64,000 nucleotides of DNA from Acidovorax sp. DW039 (GCF_037101375.1 NZ_AP029019.1:496001-560000); one strand, 5' to 3'. Shown: positions 34,501-46,033, counted from the stretch's first letter. Numbers and translations: made by a program. Notes: a model not told the origin generated them from the letters alone.

Positions 34501-35676
34501 ATGAAACCCATCCTGCCCGCTTTGCGATCCCTGGCCCTGTTTGCTGCCATTGCCCCTGCCGCCTTCGGCCCCGTGTGGGCGCAGCAAGCGCCGCAGCCGC
34601 CGGAAATTGCGGCCCGCACCTACATGCTGGTGGACGTGACGGCCAACCAGGTGCTGGCCGCCAAGGACATTGATGCGCCTGTGGAGCAGGCCTCCCTGAC
34701 CAAGCTGATGACCGGTTATCTGGTTTTTGATGCGCTGCGTTCCAAGAAAATCACGCTGGAGCAGAAGTTTCCGGTCAGCGTGCGCGCGTGGAAGATGCCC
34801 GGATCGCGCATGTTCATTGACCCCAAGATGCAGGTGGCGGTGGATGACCTGCTGCGCGGCATGATCATCCAGTCGGGCAACGATGCCACCGTGGCGCTGG
34901 CCGAGGGCGTGGGCGGCACCGTCGAGAACTTCGTGAAGCTGATGAACGATCAGGCGCAGGCCTTGGGCATGAAGGGCACCAGCTATAAGAACCCCGAGGG
35001 CCTGACCGAACCCGGTCATACCACCACTGCGCGCGACCTGAGCATTCTGGCCACTCGGCTGATGAAGGATTTCCCGGAGTACATGCACTACTACGCGACC
35101 AAGCAGTACGCATACCCGGGCACTCCGGCCTCCAACGGCAATAACCGCAACATGCTGCTCTTCCGTGATCCCACGGTAGACGGCCTCAAGACAGGGCACA
35201 CCGCTGCTGCGGGTTACTGTCTGGTGGCCACCGCCAAGCGTGACTTCCCGAACGTGGGTTCGCGCCGCCTGCTCTCCATCGTGCTGGGTGCCGCCAGCGA
35301 AAACGCCCGCGCCACGGAGAGCCAGAAGCTGCTCAACTGGGGCTACACCGCCTTCGATGCCGTCAAGCTGTTTGACGCCAATGCACCTGTGGCCTCGCCT
35401 GAGGTGTGGAAAGGCAAGGAAAGCATCCTGAAGATCGGCCGCCCCGAAGCCATCGTGGTCACAGTGCCAGCCGGTAGCGCGGGCAAGATCAAGACAGAAA
35501 TTTCCCGTCCTGATCCGCTGGTGGCGCCTTTCACCAAGGGTCAGGCGGTGGGCACCCTCAAGGTGGTGCTGGGTGATCAGTCGCTCGCCGAAGTGCCTCT
35601 GGTGGCGCTGGAGGGGGTGGAGCAGGCGGGCATCATGGGCCGCGCCTGGGACGCGATCCGCCTCTGGATCAAGTAA
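34501..35676 (+). CDS. D-alanyl-D-alanine carboxypeptidase (PBP5/6 family)
   Basis: Periplasmic penicillin-binding protein that trims the terminal D-Ala of peptidoglycan stem peptides. The 391-residue protein has a cleaved signal peptide (to about residue 27, VWA-Q), the catalytic SLTK (65-68), SGN (125-127) and KTG (230-232), the C-terminal PBP5 beta-domain and a final amphipathic helix RAWDAIRLWIK that should anchor it to the inner membrane. It corresponds to dacA/dacC of E. coli; which of them cannot be settled. It is a single gene; the str operon promoter follows. Confidence 0.96.
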   Translation: MKPILPALRSLALFAAIAPAAFGPVWAQQAPQPPEIAARTYMLVDVTANQVLAAKDIDAPVEQASLTKLMTGYLVFDALRSKKITLEQKFPVSVRAWKMPGSRMFIDPKMQVAVDDLLRGMIIQSGNDATVALAEGVGGTVENFVKLMNDQAQALGMKGTSYKNPEGLTEPGHTTTARDLSILATRLMKDFPEYMHYYATKQYAYPGTPASNGNNRNMLLFRDPTVDGLKTGHTAAAGYCLVATAKRDFPNVGSRRLLSIVLGAASENARATESQKLLNWGYTAFDAVKLFDANAPVASPEVWKGKESILKIGRPEAIVVTVPAGSAGKIKTEISRPDPLVAPFTKGQAVGTLKVVLGDQSLAEVPLVALEGVEQAGIMGRAWDAIRLWIK

Positions 35677-35747
35677 TCGAGGGCCGTTCATACCCTCGTC
35701 GTCCATACGGCGCGGCGGTGCAAGGATGCTGCAAAAAACAGCAGCGC

Positions 35748-35776
35748 TTGCCTCTGCCGCGCCAGACTGGTACATT
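35748..35776 (+). promoter_or_regulatory. str operon promoter
   Basis: TTGCCT (35748-35753) and TACATT (35771-35776) are separated by exactly 17 bases, about 80 bases upstream of the rpsL start. The transcribed leader holds a small TTCGG-AATT-CCGAA type palindrome (35787-35800). Confidence 0.7.
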
Positions 35777-35853
35777 AGAAGGCTTTTCGGAATTTCCGAA
35801 GGGATTCACGTTTTCGCTTTCACGAAGCAAATTCACGTTTAGGGACGTATTTC

Positions 35854-36231
35854 ATGCCAACCATCAATCAACTGGTCCGTCAGGGGCGCGAGGTCGAAAA
35901 GACCAAGTCCAAGAGCCCTGCGATGGAAAACTCTCCACAGCGCCGTGGCGTGTGCACCCGGGTGTACACCACGACGCCCAAGAAGCCTAACTCCGCTCTG
36001 CGTAAGGTTGCCAAGGTGCGCCTGACCAACGGTTTTGAGGTCATCTCCTACATCGGTGGTGAAGGCCACAACCTGCAAGAACACAGCGTGGTGCTGGTTC
36101 GCGGCGGTCGTGTGAAGGACTTGCCAGGTGTGCGTTACCACATCGTCCGCGGTTCTCTGGACCTGCAAGGTGTGAAGGATCGTAAGCAGGCTCGCTCCAA
36201 GTACGGCGCGAAGAAGCCAAAGGCCAAGTAA
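35854..36231 (+). CDS. rpsL: 30S ribosomal protein S12
   Basis: Ribosomal protein of the decoding centre, 125 residues, starting [20 protein letters not shown]. The streptomycin-determining loops are wild type: [13 protein letters not shown] with Lys43-type lysine, and [13 protein letters not shown] with the Lys88-type lysine. It is the first gene of the str operon. In many betaproteobacteria rpoBC stands directly upstream; here a carboxypeptidase gene does, so the operon has its own promoter. Confidence 0.99.
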   Translation: MPTINQLVRQGREVEKTKSKSPAMENSPQRRGVCTRVYTTTPKKPNSALRKVAKVRLTNGFEVISYIGGEGHNLQEHSVVLVRGGRVKDLPGVRYHIVRGSLDLQGVKDRKQARSKYGAKKPKAK

Positions 36232-36271
36232 GCCCTGGCCCTGCTGGTCTGAAGAATTTTCGGTGCTGTTT

Positions 36272-36288
36272 TTCCGCGTGGCGCGGAA
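36272..36288 (+). promoter_or_regulatory. hairpin in the rpsL-rpsG spacer
   Basis: TTCCGCG (36272-36278) and CGCGGAA (36282-36288) form a seven-pair stem. In E. coli the rpsL-rpsG spacer is the S7 autoregulatory site; this 174-base spacer may do the same, but the fold was not compared. Confidence 0.45.
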
Positions 36289-36350
36289 GGTGCAGCGTAG
36301 TGACCCCAAACGCAGGTGTTCTGCGCGGGTCGAGTAAGTGGGAGTCCTGA

Positions 36351-36437
36351 ATGGCTCTCGCGGTGTCTGAAAAGACGCCAACTGAAGCAAAGATAGAGGT
36401 AAAAAATGCCACGTCGTCGCGAAGTCCCCAAACGTGA
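36351..36437 (+). CDS. possible 28-residue leader peptide overlapping rpsG
   Basis: ATG 36351 has GGGAG six bases upstream, better than many real genes. The frame reads [18 protein letters not shown] and ends at TGA 36435-36437, 31 bases past the rpsG start in another frame. It could couple rpsG translation to a leader, or be chance. Confidence 0.35.
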   Translation: MALAVSEKTPTEAKIEVKNATSSRSPQT

Positions 36438-36879
36438 AATCCTGCCGGACCCAAAGTTCGGTAACGTCGAGCTGTCCAAATTCATGAACGTGATCATGGA
36501 AGGCGGCAAAAAGGCGGTTGCAGAGCGCATCATCTACGGTGCCCTGGAACTGATCCACAAGAAGCACCCCGATAAGGATCCTCTGGAAGCCTTCACTGTT
36601 GCCATCAACAACGTGAAGCCTCTGGTGGAAGTGAAGTCCCGTCGCGTTGGTGGTGCCAACTACCAAGTGCCCGTGGAAGTGCGCCCTGTCCGTCGTCTGG
36701 CTCTGTCCATGCGCTGGATCAAGGAAGCCGCCCGCAAGCGCGGTGAAAAGTCCATGGCCCAACGTCTGGCCAACGAACTGCTGGAAGCCACTGAAGGCCG
36801 TGGCGGTGCCATGAAGCGCCGTGACGAAGTGCACCGCATGGCAGAAGCCAACAAGGCGTTCAGCCACTTCCGTTTCTAA
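36406..36879 (+). CDS. rpsG: 30S ribosomal protein S7
   Basis: Primary 16S rRNA-binding protein of the small-subunit head, 157 residues. It starts [20 protein letters not shown] and has the conserved [23 protein letters not shown] segment. Second gene of the str operon. The ribosome-binding site is AGAGGTAAAAA. In E. coli this protein represses its own operon. Confidence 0.99.
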   Translation: MPRRREVPKREILPDPKFGNVELSKFMNVIMEGGKKAVAERIIYGALELIHKKHPDKDPLEAFTVAINNVKPLVEVKSRRVGGANYQVPVEVRPVRRLALSMRWIKEAARKRGEKSMAQRLANELLEATEGRGGAMKRRDEVHRMAEANKAFSHFRF

Positions 36880-36910
36880 GAAAAACGGCGATCGCCCTGT
36901 CGCAATGAGC

Positions 36911-36940
36911 AAGGCTGCTGGCATTTTTGCCTGCAGCCTT
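36911..36940 (+). promoter_or_regulatory. stem-loop between rpsG and fusA
   Basis: AAGGCTGC (36911-36918) pairs with GCAGCCTT (36933-36940), and TGGCA with TGCC inside. The loop is T-rich but no T run follows, so it is more likely an mRNA processing or stabilising hairpin than a terminator. Confidence 0.5.
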
Positions 36941-37032
36941 GTGGCGATTTCAGGTGGTCACAAAATTGACGGTTGCTGTAGCCACAATGGCTGCCCGTCT
37001 CCCAAGTAACACGAACCATCCAAGGATCCACC

Positions 37033-39135
37033 ATGGCTCGCAAGACCCCCATCGAGCGCTACCGCAACATCGGTATCTCGGCACACATCGACGCAGGTAA
37101 GACAACCACTACCGAGCGTATCCTGTTCTATACCGGCGTGAACCACAAGATCGGTGAAGTGCATGACGGCGCTGCCACCATGGACTGGATGGAGCAAGAG
37201 CAAGAGCGCGGCATCACGATCACGTCTGCTGCCACGACCTGCTTCTGGAAGGGCATGGACATGTCCTACCCAGAGCACCGCTTCAACATCATCGACACCC
37301 CCGGCCACGTGGACTTCACGATCGAAGTGGAGCGTTCCATGCGCGTGCTGGACGGCGCTTGCATGGTGTACTGCGCTGTGGGTGGCGTGCAGCCCCAGTC
37401 TGAAACCGTGTGGCGTCAGGCTAACAAGTACAAGGTGCCACGTCTGGCCTTCGTGAACAAGATGGACCGTACCGGTGCCAACTTCTTCAAGGTCTATGAC
37501 CAGATGAAGCTGCGCCTGAAGGCCAACCCTGTGCCCGTGGTCATTCCGATCGGCGCTGAAGATAACTTCAAGGGCGTGGTTGATCTGCTGAAGATGAAGG
37601 CCATCATCTGGGACGAAGCTTCCCAGGGCATGAAGTTCAACTTCGAAGACATTCCTGCTGACCTGGTGGAGTCCGCCAAGGAATGGCGTGAAAAGATGGT
37701 GGAAGCTGCTGCTGAAGCCTCTGAAGAACTGATGAACAAGTACCTGGAAGAGGGCGACCTCTCCGAGGAAGAGATCAAGAACGGCCTGCGCACCCGTACC
37801 ATCAATACGGAAATCCAGCCCATGCTGTGCGGCACCGCCTTCAAAAACAAGGGTGTGCAGCGCATGCTGGACGCCGTGATCGACTACCTGCCTTCGCCTG
37901 TGGACATTCCACCCGTGACCGGTACCGATGACGACGAGAAGGAAACCAGCCGCAAGGCCGACGACAGCGAGAAGTTCTCTGCGCTGGCGTTCAAGCTGAT
38001 GACCGATCCGTTCGTGGGTCAGTTGACTTTCGTGCGTGTGTACTCCGGCGTGCTCACCAAGGGCGACACTGTGTACAACCCCGTCAAGGGCAAGAAAGAG
38101 CGTATTGGCCGTATCGTGCAGATGCACGCCAACGAGCGCCAGGAAGTGGACGAAATCCGCGCTGGTGACATCGCTGCCTGCGTGGGTCTGAAAGAAGTGA
38201 CCACCGGTGAAACCCTGTGCGATCCCGATTCCATCGTGACGCTGGAGCGCATGGTGTTCCCTGAGCCTGTGATTTCTCAGGCTGTGGAACCCAAGACCAA
38301 GGCCGACCAAGAGAAGATGGGTCTGGCACTGGGCCGTCTGGCTTCGGAAGATCCTTCCTTCCGCGTGCGTACCGACGAAGAGTCTGGTCAGACCATCATT
38401 TCCGGCATGGGCGAGCTCCACCTGGAAATTATCGTGGACCGCATGAAGCGCGAGTTCGGCGTGGAAGCCAACGTGGGCAAGCCTCAAGTGGCTTACCGCG
38501 AAACCGTGCGCAAGTCGGTGGCCGACGTGGACGGCAAGTTCGTTCGCCAGTCCGGCGGTAAGGGTCAGTACGGTCACGTGGTGTTCCGTCTGGAGCCTAA
38601 CGAAGCCGGCAAGGGCTTCGAGTTCCTCGACGAAATCAAGGGCGGTGTGGTGCCTCGCGAGTACATCCCTGCGGTGGAAAAGGGCGTGCTCGAAGCGCTG
38701 AACAGCGGCGTGCTGGCAGGCTTCCCTGTGGTGGATGTGAAGGTTGCCCTGACGTTCGGTTCGTACCACGATGTGGACTCGTCTGAACAAGCGTTCAAGA
38801 TGGCTGCCATCTTCGGTTTCAAGGAAGCCGCCAAGAAGGCCAACCCCGTCATCCTGGAACCCATGATGGCTGTGGAAGTGGAAACGCCTGAAGACTACGC
38901 CGGTAACGTGATGGGCGACCTGTCCAGCCGTCGCGGTATGGTGCAAGGCATGGACGACATGGTTGGCGGCGGCAAGGTCATCAAGGCCGAAGTTCCCCTG
39001 TCCGAAATGTTCGGCTACTCCACCACCCTGCGCTCCATGTCGCAAGGTCGTGCAACGTACACCATGGAGTTCAAGCACTACGCTGAAGCTCCTCGCAACG
39101 TGTCCGAAGCCATCGTGGCTGCTCGCGCCAAGTAA
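37033..39135 (+). CDS. fusA: elongation factor G
   Basis: GTPase that drives ribosomal translocation, 700 residues. G1 is AHIDAGKT (17-24), G3 DTPGHVD (88-94) and G4 NKMD (142-145); domain IV carries the usual [15 protein letters not shown] loop. It starts [20 protein letters not shown]. Third gene of the str operon. A long antisense frame opposite it is a codon-bias shadow. Confidence 0.99.
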   Translation: MARKTPIERYRNIGISAHIDAGKTTTTERILFYTGVNHKIGEVHDGAATMDWMEQEQERGITITSAATTCFWKGMDMSYPEHRFNIIDTPGHVDFTIEVERSMRVLDGACMVYCAVGGVQPQSETVWRQANKYKVPRLAFVNKMDRTGANFFKVYDQMKLRLKANPVPVVIPIGAEDNFKGVVDLLKMKAIIWDEASQGMKFNFEDIPADLVESAKEWREKMVEAAAEASEELMNKYLEEGDLSEEEIKNGLRTRTINTEIQPMLCGTAFKNKGVQRMLDAVIDYLPSPVDIPPVTGTDDDEKETSRKADDSEKFSALAFKLMTDPFVGQLTFVRVYSGVLTKGDTVYNPVKGKKERIGRIVQMHANERQEVDEIRAGDIAACVGLKEVTTGETLCDPDSIVTLERMVFPEPVISQAVEPKTKADQEKMGLALGRLASEDPSFRVRTDEESGQTIISGMGELHLEIIVDRMKREFGVEANVGKPQVAYRETVRKSVADVDGKFVRQSGGKGQYGHVVFRLEPNEAGKGFEFLDEIKGGVVPREYIPAVEKGVLEALNSGVLAGFPVVDVKVALTFGSYHDVDSSEQAFKMAAIFGFKEAAKKANPVILEPMMAVEVETPEDYAGNVMGDLSSRRGMVQGMDDMVGGGKVIKAEVPLSEMFGYSTTLRSMSQGRATYTMEFKHYAEAPRNVSEAIVAARAK

Positions 39136-39186
39136 TACGCGCACTGGGAGGTCTGCTGATGCAGGTGCCTCCCGCCCAATTCGGCT

Positions 39187-39243
39187 GAAATAGCCCTCCA
39201 GCGCTTGTCAATCAAGCGCTGGAAGCTATGAAAGCTATAGCAA
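39187..39243 (-). repeat. dispersed TAGCTGC repeat between fusA and tuf
   Basis: TCCAGCGCTTG (39197-39207) and CAAGCGCTGGA (39213-39223) form a perfect 11-pair stem around TCAAT, followed by AAGCTATGAAAGCTATAGC. It has inserted in the fusA-tuf spacer of a highly expressed operon, where it must form an mRNA hairpin. Confidence 0.85.
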
Positions 39244-39356
39244 GTTTTCTTGCAATCTGCGACCCGGTGCCGTCTTGTTGCTTTGTGCGAGACGAATCAG
39301 CAATCGGGTGCAGACGTTAAACCCCAACACAGGCATTGCTCTTTGGAGAGATTGAA

Positions 39357-40547
<1,191 letters not shown>

Positions 40548-40572
40548 TTTTTAAGCAATACAAGGAGACACC

Positions 40573-40884
40573 ATGTCCAAGCAAAAAATCCGTATCCGCC
40601 TGAAGGCGTTCGATTACAAGCTGATCGATCAGTCTGCTGCCGAGATCGTTGACACTGCCAAGCGCACTGGTGCGATCGTCAAGGGCCCCGTGCCCCTGCC
40701 TACACGCATGAAGCGTTTCGACATTCTGCGTTCGCCCCACGTCAACAAGAGCAGCCGTGACCAGCTGGAAATCCGCACGCACCAGCGTCTGATGGATATC
40801 GTTGACCCCACCGACAAGACAGTGGACGCGCTGATGAAGCTCGACCTGCCTGCCGGCGTGGACGTCGAAATCAAGCTGCAGTAA
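40573..40884 (+). CDS. rpsJ: 30S ribosomal protein S10 / NusE
   Basis: Small-subunit head protein of 103 residues that also joins the NusB antitermination complex. It starts [20 protein letters not shown]. It follows tuf by 25 bases and so is transcribed with the str operon, while the rest of the S10 genes lie behind a promoter in the next gap. Confidence 0.99.
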   Translation: MSKQKIRIRLKAFDYKLIDQSAAEIVDTAKRTGAIVKGPVPLPTRMKRFDILRSPHVNKSSRDQLEIRTHQRLMDIVDPTDKTVDALMKLDLPAGVDVEIKLQ

Positions 40885-40929
40885 TCACCAGATAGCGGGT
40901 CCGCAAGGGCCTGCCAGACGGTTTGTAAC

Positions 40930-40964
40930 GCGGACTTGCTTGCAAAAGCAGTCCGCGTTATACT
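40930..40964 (+). promoter_or_regulatory. promoter and overlapping inverted repeat before rplC
   Basis: TTGCTT (40936-40941) and TATACT (40959-40964) are 17 bases apart, a strong sigma-70 type promoter. GCGGAC (40930-40935) plus TGCTT pair with AAGCA plus GTCCGC (40946-40956), so an imperfect palindrome covers the -35 box and spacer. The 135-base leader downstream has further palindromes, TTTGCGTTCGCAAA (40981-40994) and CGCGCTAGCGCG (41023-41034), possibly for ribosomal-protein autoregulation. Confidence 0.75.
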
Positions 40965-41099
40965 TTAGGGCTTCGCTTTCTTTGCGTTCGCAAAAAGGCG
41001 GAGTTTTATTAACCTTCTTTCACGCGCTAGCGCGAGAGTGCTAAGCAAAAACGCTGAGGCCAATTGAAGTCGCAGCGGTGAAAGTTTTGGAGAAAACCA

Positions 41100-41774
41100 A
41101 TGAGTCTGAGCAACTCCCTGGGGTTGCTGGGTCGCAAGGTGGGCATGATGCGTCTGTTCACTGATGATGGGGACGCAGTGCCTGTCACAGTGGTGGATGT
41201 TTCTAACAACCGCGTTACCCAGGTCAAAACCCAAGAGAACGATGGCTACGTGGCCCTGCAGGTCACGTTCGGTTCGCGCAAAGCATCGCGCGTGACCAAG
41301 CCAGAAGCCGGTCACCTTGCCAAGGCAGGTGTGGAAGCCGGTGAAATCATCCAAGAATTCCGTGTGACGGCTGACACCGCTGCCCAGTACAAGGCTGGCG
41401 CAACTGTGGCTGTGACATCCGTGTTTTCTGTGGGTCAAAAGGTGGACGTGCAAGGCACTTCGATCGGTAAGGGCTACGCCGGTACCATCAAGCGTCACAA
41501 CATGGCTTCCCAGCGCGCATCGCACGGTAACAGCCGTTCGCACAACGTGCCTGGCTCGATCGGTATGGCACAGGACCCAGGTCGTGTGTTCCCCGGCAAG
41601 CGCATGACCGGTCACCTCGGTGATGTCACCAAGACCACGCAGAACCTCGATGTCATCCGCATCGACGAAGCACGTCAACTGCTCCTGATCAAGGGCGCCA
41701 TTCCAGGCTCCAAGGGTGGGTTTGTGACTGTGCGTCCCGCCGTCAAGGCCAAAGCTTCCAAAGGAGCGAACTAA
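41100..41774 (+). CDS. rplC: 50S ribosomal protein L3
   Basis: Early 23S rRNA-binding protein, 224 residues, with the long loop [19 protein letters not shown] that reaches the peptidyl transferase centre; the glutamine methylated by PrmB lies in it. Here it is the first gene behind the internal S10-operon promoter. The stop TAA shares its last base with the rplD start. Confidence 0.99.
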   Translation: MSLSNSLGLLGRKVGMMRLFTDDGDAVPVTVVDVSNNRVTQVKTQENDGYVALQVTFGSRKASRVTKPEAGHLAKAGVEAGEIIQEFRVTADTAAQYKAGATVAVTSVFSVGQKVDVQGTSIGKGYAGTIKRHNMASQRASHGNSRSHNVPGSIGMAQDPGRVFPGKRMTGHLGDVTKTTQNLDVIRIDEARQLLLIKGAIPGSKGGFVTVRPAVKAKASKGAN

Positions 41775-42394
41775 TGCAGCTCGAACTCCTGAATGAACAA
41801 GGTCAGGCTGCTTCGAAGTTCGAAGCGCCAGAAACCGTTTTCGGCCGCGAATACAACGAAGATCTGGTTCACCAAATCGTGGTGGCCTATCAGGCCAACG
41901 CCCGTCAAGGCACTCGCGCTCAAAAAGACCGTGAGCAAGTCCGTCACTCGACCAAGAAGCCTTTCAAGCAAAAGGGTACGGGTAACGCACGTGCTGGTAT
42001 GACTTCCTCGCCACTGTGGCGCGGGGGCGGTCGCATCTTCCCGAACCTGCCTGAAGAAAACTTCAGCCAGAAGATCAACAAGAAGATGTACCGCGCTGGC
42101 ATGTCCTCCATCCTGTCCCAGCTGGCCCGTGAAGGCCGCCTGGCTGTGGTTGATTCGATCAAGCTCGACTCTCCCAAGACCAAGGTGCTGGCTGACAAGT
42201 TCAAGGCCATGAATCTGCAATCGGTGATGGTGATCTCCGATGAAGTGGACGAAAACCTGTACCTGGCTTCGCGCAATCTGGTGAACGTGCTCGTCGTTGA
42301 GCCACGTTACGCAGACCCCGTGTCGCTGGTACGTTACAAGAAAGTGCTCGTCACCAAGGGCGCGATCGACAAACTCAAGGAGATGTTCGCATGA
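41774..42394 (+). CDS. rplD: 50S ribosomal protein L4
   Basis: 206-residue large-subunit protein whose extended loop ([20 protein letters not shown]) lines the exit tunnel. In E. coli L4 represses the S10 operon at transcription and translation. It overlaps rplC by one base and rplW by four (ATGA), giving coupled synthesis. Confidence 0.99.
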   Translation: MQLELLNEQGQAASKFEAPETVFGREYNEDLVHQIVVAYQANARQGTRAQKDREQVRHSTKKPFKQKGTGNARAGMTSSPLWRGGGRIFPNLPEENFSQKINKKMYRAGMSSILSQLAREGRLAVVDSIKLDSPKTKVLADKFKAMNLQSVMVISDEVDENLYLASRNLVNVLVVEPRYADPVSLVRYKKVLVTKGAIDKLKEMFA

Positions 42395-42705
42395 GCACGC
42401 TCAAGTTTGACGAAGGTCGTCTGATGCAAGTGTTGGTGGCTCCCATCGTGTCCGAAAAGGCCACCATGGTTGCTGAAAAGTCCAACGCTGTGACATTCAA
42501 GGTGCTGCAGAACGCCACCAAGCCCGAGATCAAGGCAGCTGTTGAACTGCTGTTCAAGGTCGAGGTCAAGGGCGTTTCCGTGGTGAACACCAAGGGCAAG
42601 ACCAAGCGCTTTGGCAAGACCATGGGCCGTCGCGACAACGTTCGCAAGGCTTATGTCACGCTGAAGGAAGGTCAAGAGCTGAACCTGTCCGGGGAGGCTG
42701 CGTAA
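42391..42705 (+). CDS. rplW: 50S ribosomal protein L23
   Basis: 104-residue protein at the tunnel exit, docking site for trigger factor and SRP. Contains [20 protein letters not shown] at the start and [20 protein letters not shown] in the loop. Overlaps rplD by four bases. Confidence 0.98.
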   Translation: MSTLKFDEGRLMQVLVAPIVSEKATMVAEKSNAVTFKVLQNATKPEIKAAVELLFKVEVKGVSVVNTKGKTKRFGKTMGRRDNVRKAYVTLKEGQELNLSGEAA

Positions 42706-42707
42706 TC

Positions 42708-43532
42708 ATGGCCGTTATCAAGATGAAACCCACCTCGCCCGGCCAACGTGCTGTGGTGAAGGTGACGCGTGACCACCTGTTCAAGGGTGAAGCCTACGCT
42801 CCTCTGCTGGAGTCCCAGCACCAGAAGTCTGGCCGTAACAACAACGGTCACATCACCACCCGTCACAAGGGCGGTGGTCACAAGCACCACTACCGTGTGG
42901 TGGACTTCAAGCGCAACAAGGACGCGATCCCAGCCAAGGTGGAACGCATTGAGTACGATCCCAACCGTACGGCCCACATCGCTCTGGTGTGCTACGCCGA
43001 CGGCGAGCGTCGCTACATCATCGCTCCTCGCAACCTGGAAGTTGGCGCTTCCATCGTGAGCGGCTCTGAGGCTCCGATCCGCGTGGGCAACACACTGCCT
43101 ATCCGCAACATTCCCGTGGGTTCCACGATCCACTGTATCGAGCTCAAGCCCGGTGCAGGTGCACAGATCGCTCGCTCCGCAGGTGCTTCGGCAACGCTGC
43201 TGGCCCGTGAAGGCATCTACGCCCAAGTGCGTATGCGTTCCGGCGAAGTGCGCAAGATCCACATCGAATGCCGCGCCACCATTGGTGAAGTGGCCAACGA
43301 AGAACACAGCCTGCGCCAACTGGGCAAGGCCGGTGTCAAGCGCTGGATGGGTATTCGCCCAACCGTGCGCGGTGTTGCCATGAACCCAATCGATCACCCC
43401 CACGGTGGTGGTGAAGGTCGTACCGGTGAAGGTCGTCATGCTGTTGACCCATGGGGCAACCTGACGAAGGGCTACCGTACCCGTAACAACAAGCGCACAC
43501 AGACCATGATCGTGTCGCGCCGCAAGAAGTAA
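42708..43532 (+). CDS. rplB: 50S ribosomal protein L2
   Basis: 274-residue rRNA-binding protein required for subunit joining and peptidyl transfer. [20 protein letters not shown] contains the conserved histidine loop (His229-type). Starts two bases after rplW. Confidence 0.99.
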   Translation: MAVIKMKPTSPGQRAVVKVTRDHLFKGEAYAPLLESQHQKSGRNNNGHITTRHKGGGHKHHYRVVDFKRNKDAIPAKVERIEYDPNRTAHIALVCYADGERRYIIAPRNLEVGASIVSGSEAPIRVGNTLPIRNIPVGSTIHCIELKPGAGAQIARSAGASATLLAREGIYAQVRMRSGEVRKIHIECRATIGEVANEEHSLRQLGKAGVKRWMGIRPTVRGVAMNPIDHPHGGGEGRTGEGRHAVDPWGNLTKGYRTRNNKRTQTMIVSRRKK

Positions 43533-43542
43533 GGGGTAGCAA

Positions 43543-43821
43543 ATGACTCGTTCTCTCAAAAAGGGTCCGTTTGTTGACCATCACTTGATGGCCAAGGTCG
43601 AGAAGGCCATTGCCACCAAGGACAAGAAGCCAGTGAAGACTTGGTCGCGCCGTTCCATGGTTCTGCCCGATTTCATCGGTCTGACCATCGCCGTGCACAA
43701 CGGCAAGCAGCACGTACCTGTCTACGTCACCGACCAGATGGTGGGCCACAAGCTGGGCGAATTCGCCCTGACGCGCACCTTCAAGGGTCACCCCGCGGAC
43801 AAAAAAGTCCAGAAGAAGTAA
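43543..43821 (+). CDS. rpsS: 30S ribosomal protein S19
   Basis: 92-residue small-subunit head protein starting [20 protein letters not shown], with [18 protein letters not shown] at its end. Lies ten bases after rplB in the S10 operon. Confidence 0.99.
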   Translation: MTRSLKKGPFVDHHLMAKVEKAIATKDKKPVKTWSRRSMVLPDFIGLTIAVHNGKQHVPVYVTDQMVGHKLGEFALTRTFKGHPADKKVQKK

Positions 43822-43830
43822 GGAACGACC

Positions 43831-44163
43831 ATGTCTGAAACACGTGCAGTCCTCCGGGGCGTCCGTCTGTCGGTCGACAAAGGCCGCTTGGTTGCGGACC
43901 TGATCCGCGGCAAGAAGGTGGACCAGGCTCTGAACATCCTGACATTCACGCAGAAAAAAGCTGCTGGCATCGTCAAGAAGGTTCTGGAATCGGCAATTGC
44001 CAATGCAGAACACAACGATGGCGCTGACATCGACGAACTGAAGGTCAAGACCATCTACGTCGAACAAGGCACCACGCTCAAGCGCTTCACCGCGCGCGCC
44101 AAAGGCCGCGGCAATCGCATCAGCAAGCCCACGTGCCATGTGTACGTGACGGTTGGTAACTGA
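43831..44163 (+). CDS. rplV: 50S ribosomal protein L22
   Basis: 110-residue exit-tunnel protein. The beta-hairpin that lines the tunnel is [20 protein letters not shown]; mutations there give macrolide resistance in other species, and no change from the ordinary pattern is seen. Confidence 0.99.
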   Translation: MSETRAVLRGVRLSVDKGRLVADLIRGKKVDQALNILTFTQKKAAGIVKKVLESAIANAEHNDGADIDELKVKTIYVEQGTTLKRFTARAKGRGNRISKPTCHVYVTVGN

Positions 44164-44177
44164 GGCCAAGGAAGACT

Positions 44178-45059
44178 ATGGGACAGAAAATCCATCCTAC
44201 CGGCTTCCGCCTCGCGGTCAGCCGCAACTGGGCCAGCCGCTGGTACGCAAGCAACCGTGACTTCGCCGGCATGCTGGCCGAAGACATCAAGGTGCGCGAG
44301 TACCTGAAGGCCAAGCTGAAGAACGCCGCCGTGTCGCGCATCCTGATCGAGCGTCCTGCCAAGAACGCCCGTATCACGATCTTCTCGGCACGTCCTGGTG
44401 TCGTGATCGGCAAGAAGGGTGAAGACATCGAGAACCTGAAGAAGGAACTCGCTGCTCGCCTGGGCGTGCCCGTCGCAGTGAACATCGAAGAAGTGCGCAA
44501 GCCTGAAATCGATGCCAAGCTGATCGCTGACAGCATCACTCAGCAGCTCGAAAAGCGGATCATGTTCCGCCGTGCCATGAAGCGCGCCATGCAAAACGCC
44601 ATGCGTCTGGGTGCCCAAGGCATCAAGATCATGTCGTCCGGCCGTCTGAACGGTATCGAAATCGCCCGTACCGAGTGGTACCGCGAAGGCCGTGTGCCAC
44701 TGCACACCCTGCGCGCCGACATTGACTACGGCACTTCTGAAGCCAAGACCACCTACGGTGTGATCGGCGTCAAGGTGTGGGTCTATAAGGGTGACACACT
44801 GGGCCGTAACGATCTGCCAGCCGTGGAAACTCCACGTCCTGAAGAAGAGCGTCGCCCACGTGGCCCACGCCGCGATGGCCGTCCAGGTGGCGACCGCGCT
44901 GGTGCAGGCCGTGGTCCCCGTCGTCCCGTAGGTGCCAATGTGGCTCCTGCTGACGGCAGCGACAAGCCCGCCGGTGCCGGTGGTGCCGATGCAACCGCCG
45001 TTAAGCGCGTTCGCAAGACTGACGCGCCCGCTACAGCAGCGGACGGCAAAGGAGAATAA
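44178..45059 (+). CDS. rpsC: 30S ribosomal protein S3 with extended C terminus
   Basis: Small-subunit protein at the mRNA entry channel. The KH domain ([20 protein letters not shown]) and C-terminal domain ([20 protein letters not shown]) are normal. The protein has 293 residues against 233 in E. coli; from about 218 it continues as a Pro/Arg/Gly/Ala-rich basic tail, a low-complexity extension also common in related betaproteobacteria. Reading frame is continuous and followed by rplP after two bases, so the tail is real. Confidence 0.98.
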   Translation: MGQKIHPTGFRLAVSRNWASRWYASNRDFAGMLAEDIKVREYLKAKLKNAAVSRILIERPAKNARITIFSARPGVVIGKKGEDIENLKKELAARLGVPVAVNIEEVRKPEIDAKLIADSITQQLEKRIMFRRAMKRAMQNAMRLGAQGIKIMSSGRLNGIEIARTEWYREGRVPLHTLRADIDYGTSEAKTTYGVIGVKVWVYKGDTLGRNDLPAVETPRPEEERRPRGPRRDGRPGGDRAGAGRGPRRPVGANVAPADGSDKPAGAGGADATAVKRVRKTDAPATAADGKGE

Positions 45060-45061
45060 AG

Positions 45062-45478
45062 ATGCTGCAACCTGCTCGCCGCAAATACCGCAAGGAGCAA
45101 AAAGGCCGTAACACCGGCGTCGCAACACGAGGTGCCTCGGTTGCGTTCGGTGATTTCGGTCTGAAGTGCACCGATCGTGGCCGTCTGACGGCCCGCCAGA
45201 TCGAAGCTGCACGTCGTGCGATTTCCCGTCACGTCAAGCGTGGCGGCCGTATCTGGATCCGTGTGTTCCCGGACAAGCCAATCTCTACCAAGCCCGCAGA
45301 AGTGCGTATGGGTAACGGTAAGGGCAACCCCGAGTACTACGTGGCCGAAATCCAGCCCGGCAAGATCGTTTTCGAAATCGTGGGTGTGCCTGAAGAACTG
45401 GCCCGCGAAGCGTTCCGCTTGGCTGCCGCCAAGCTGCCGCTGCGCACCACGTTCGTCAGCCGTCACATTGGTTCGTGA
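45062..45478 (+). CDS. rplP: 50S ribosomal protein L16
   Basis: 138-residue protein near the A-site finger, starting [20 protein letters not shown], with [20 protein letters not shown]. The arginine hydroxylated by YcfD in E. coli lies in the [12 protein letters not shown] context. Two bases after rpsC. Confidence 0.99.
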   Translation: MLQPARRKYRKEQKGRNTGVATRGASVAFGDFGLKCTDRGRLTARQIEAARRAISRHVKRGGRIWIRVFPDKPISTKPAEVRMGNGKGNPEYYVAEIQPGKIVFEIVGVPEELAREAFRLAAAKLPLRTTFVSRHIGS

Positions 45479-45494
45479 TTCAGGAGAACAAGCA

Positions 45495-45689
45495 ATGAAG
45501 ACTACTGAACTGCGCCAAAAAGACGTTGCCGGTATCGAAGCCGAAATCAAGTCCTTGCAAAAGGCCCATTTCGGTCTGCGCATGCAGAAGGCTACCCAGC
45601 AGTTGGCTAACACCAACACGCTGCGTACCACTCGCCGCGCTATCGCCCGTGCAAAGACCATTCTTGCTGAAAAGCAAGCCGCCAAGTAA
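45495..45689 (+). CDS. rpmC: 50S ribosomal protein L29
   Basis: 64-residue two-helix protein at the tunnel exit, next to L23. Start ATG 45495 ([18 protein letters not shown]) is set by CAGGAG eight bases upstream; a longer in-frame reading would run back inside rplP. Confidence 0.98.
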   Translation: MKTTELRQKDVAGIEAEIKSLQKAHFGLRMQKATQQLANTNTLRTTRRAIARAKTILAEKQAAK

Positions 45690-45698
45690 GGAGCCGAC

Positions 45699-45968
45699 AT
45701 GACGGAAGCTAAAAAATCCCTCAAGCGCACCTTGGTTGGCAAGGTGGTCAGCGACAAGCGTCAAAAGACTGTGACTGTGCTGGTGGAGCGTCGTGTGAAG
45801 CACGAGCTCTACGGCAAGATCGTTGCGAAGTCGAGCAAGTACCACGCCCACGATGAAAAGGGCGAGTACAAGCTGGGCGACGTGATCGAAATTACCGAAA
45901 GCCGTCCTCTGTCCAAGACAAAGAACTGGGTTGCTACGCGCCTGGTTCAAAAGGCCAGCCTGGTTTAA
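45699..45968 (+). CDS. rpsQ: 30S ribosomal protein S17
   Basis: 89-residue OB-fold protein that binds 16S rRNA early. Contains [20 protein letters not shown] and [19 protein letters not shown]. Last gene of this operon; a terminator follows within 35 bases and the spc operon (rplN onwards) is not adjacent. Confidence 0.99.
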   Translation: MTEAKKSLKRTLVGKVVSDKRQKTVTVLVERRVKHELYGKIVAKSSKYHAHDEKGEYKLGDVIEITESRPLSKTKNWVATRLVQKASLV

Positions 45969-45999
45969 GCCTAATGGCTTGAGGCAGCAAAGCCCTTTC

Positions 46000-46033
46000 A
46001 AAACGGCCCACAATGTGGGCCGTTTTGCTTTTT
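46000..46033 (+). terminator. S10 operon terminator
   Basis: AAAACGGCCCACA (46000-46012) pairs with TGTGGGCCGTTTT (46014-46026), followed by GCTTTTT. Stem is long and the position after rpsQ is as expected. Confidence 0.93.

Noticed and set aside
36958-39144. 728-codon antisense open frame opposite fusA
   Set aside because: It mirrors fusA codon for codon, has no ribosome-binding site and is His/Val-rich in the way antisense of GC-biased genes is.
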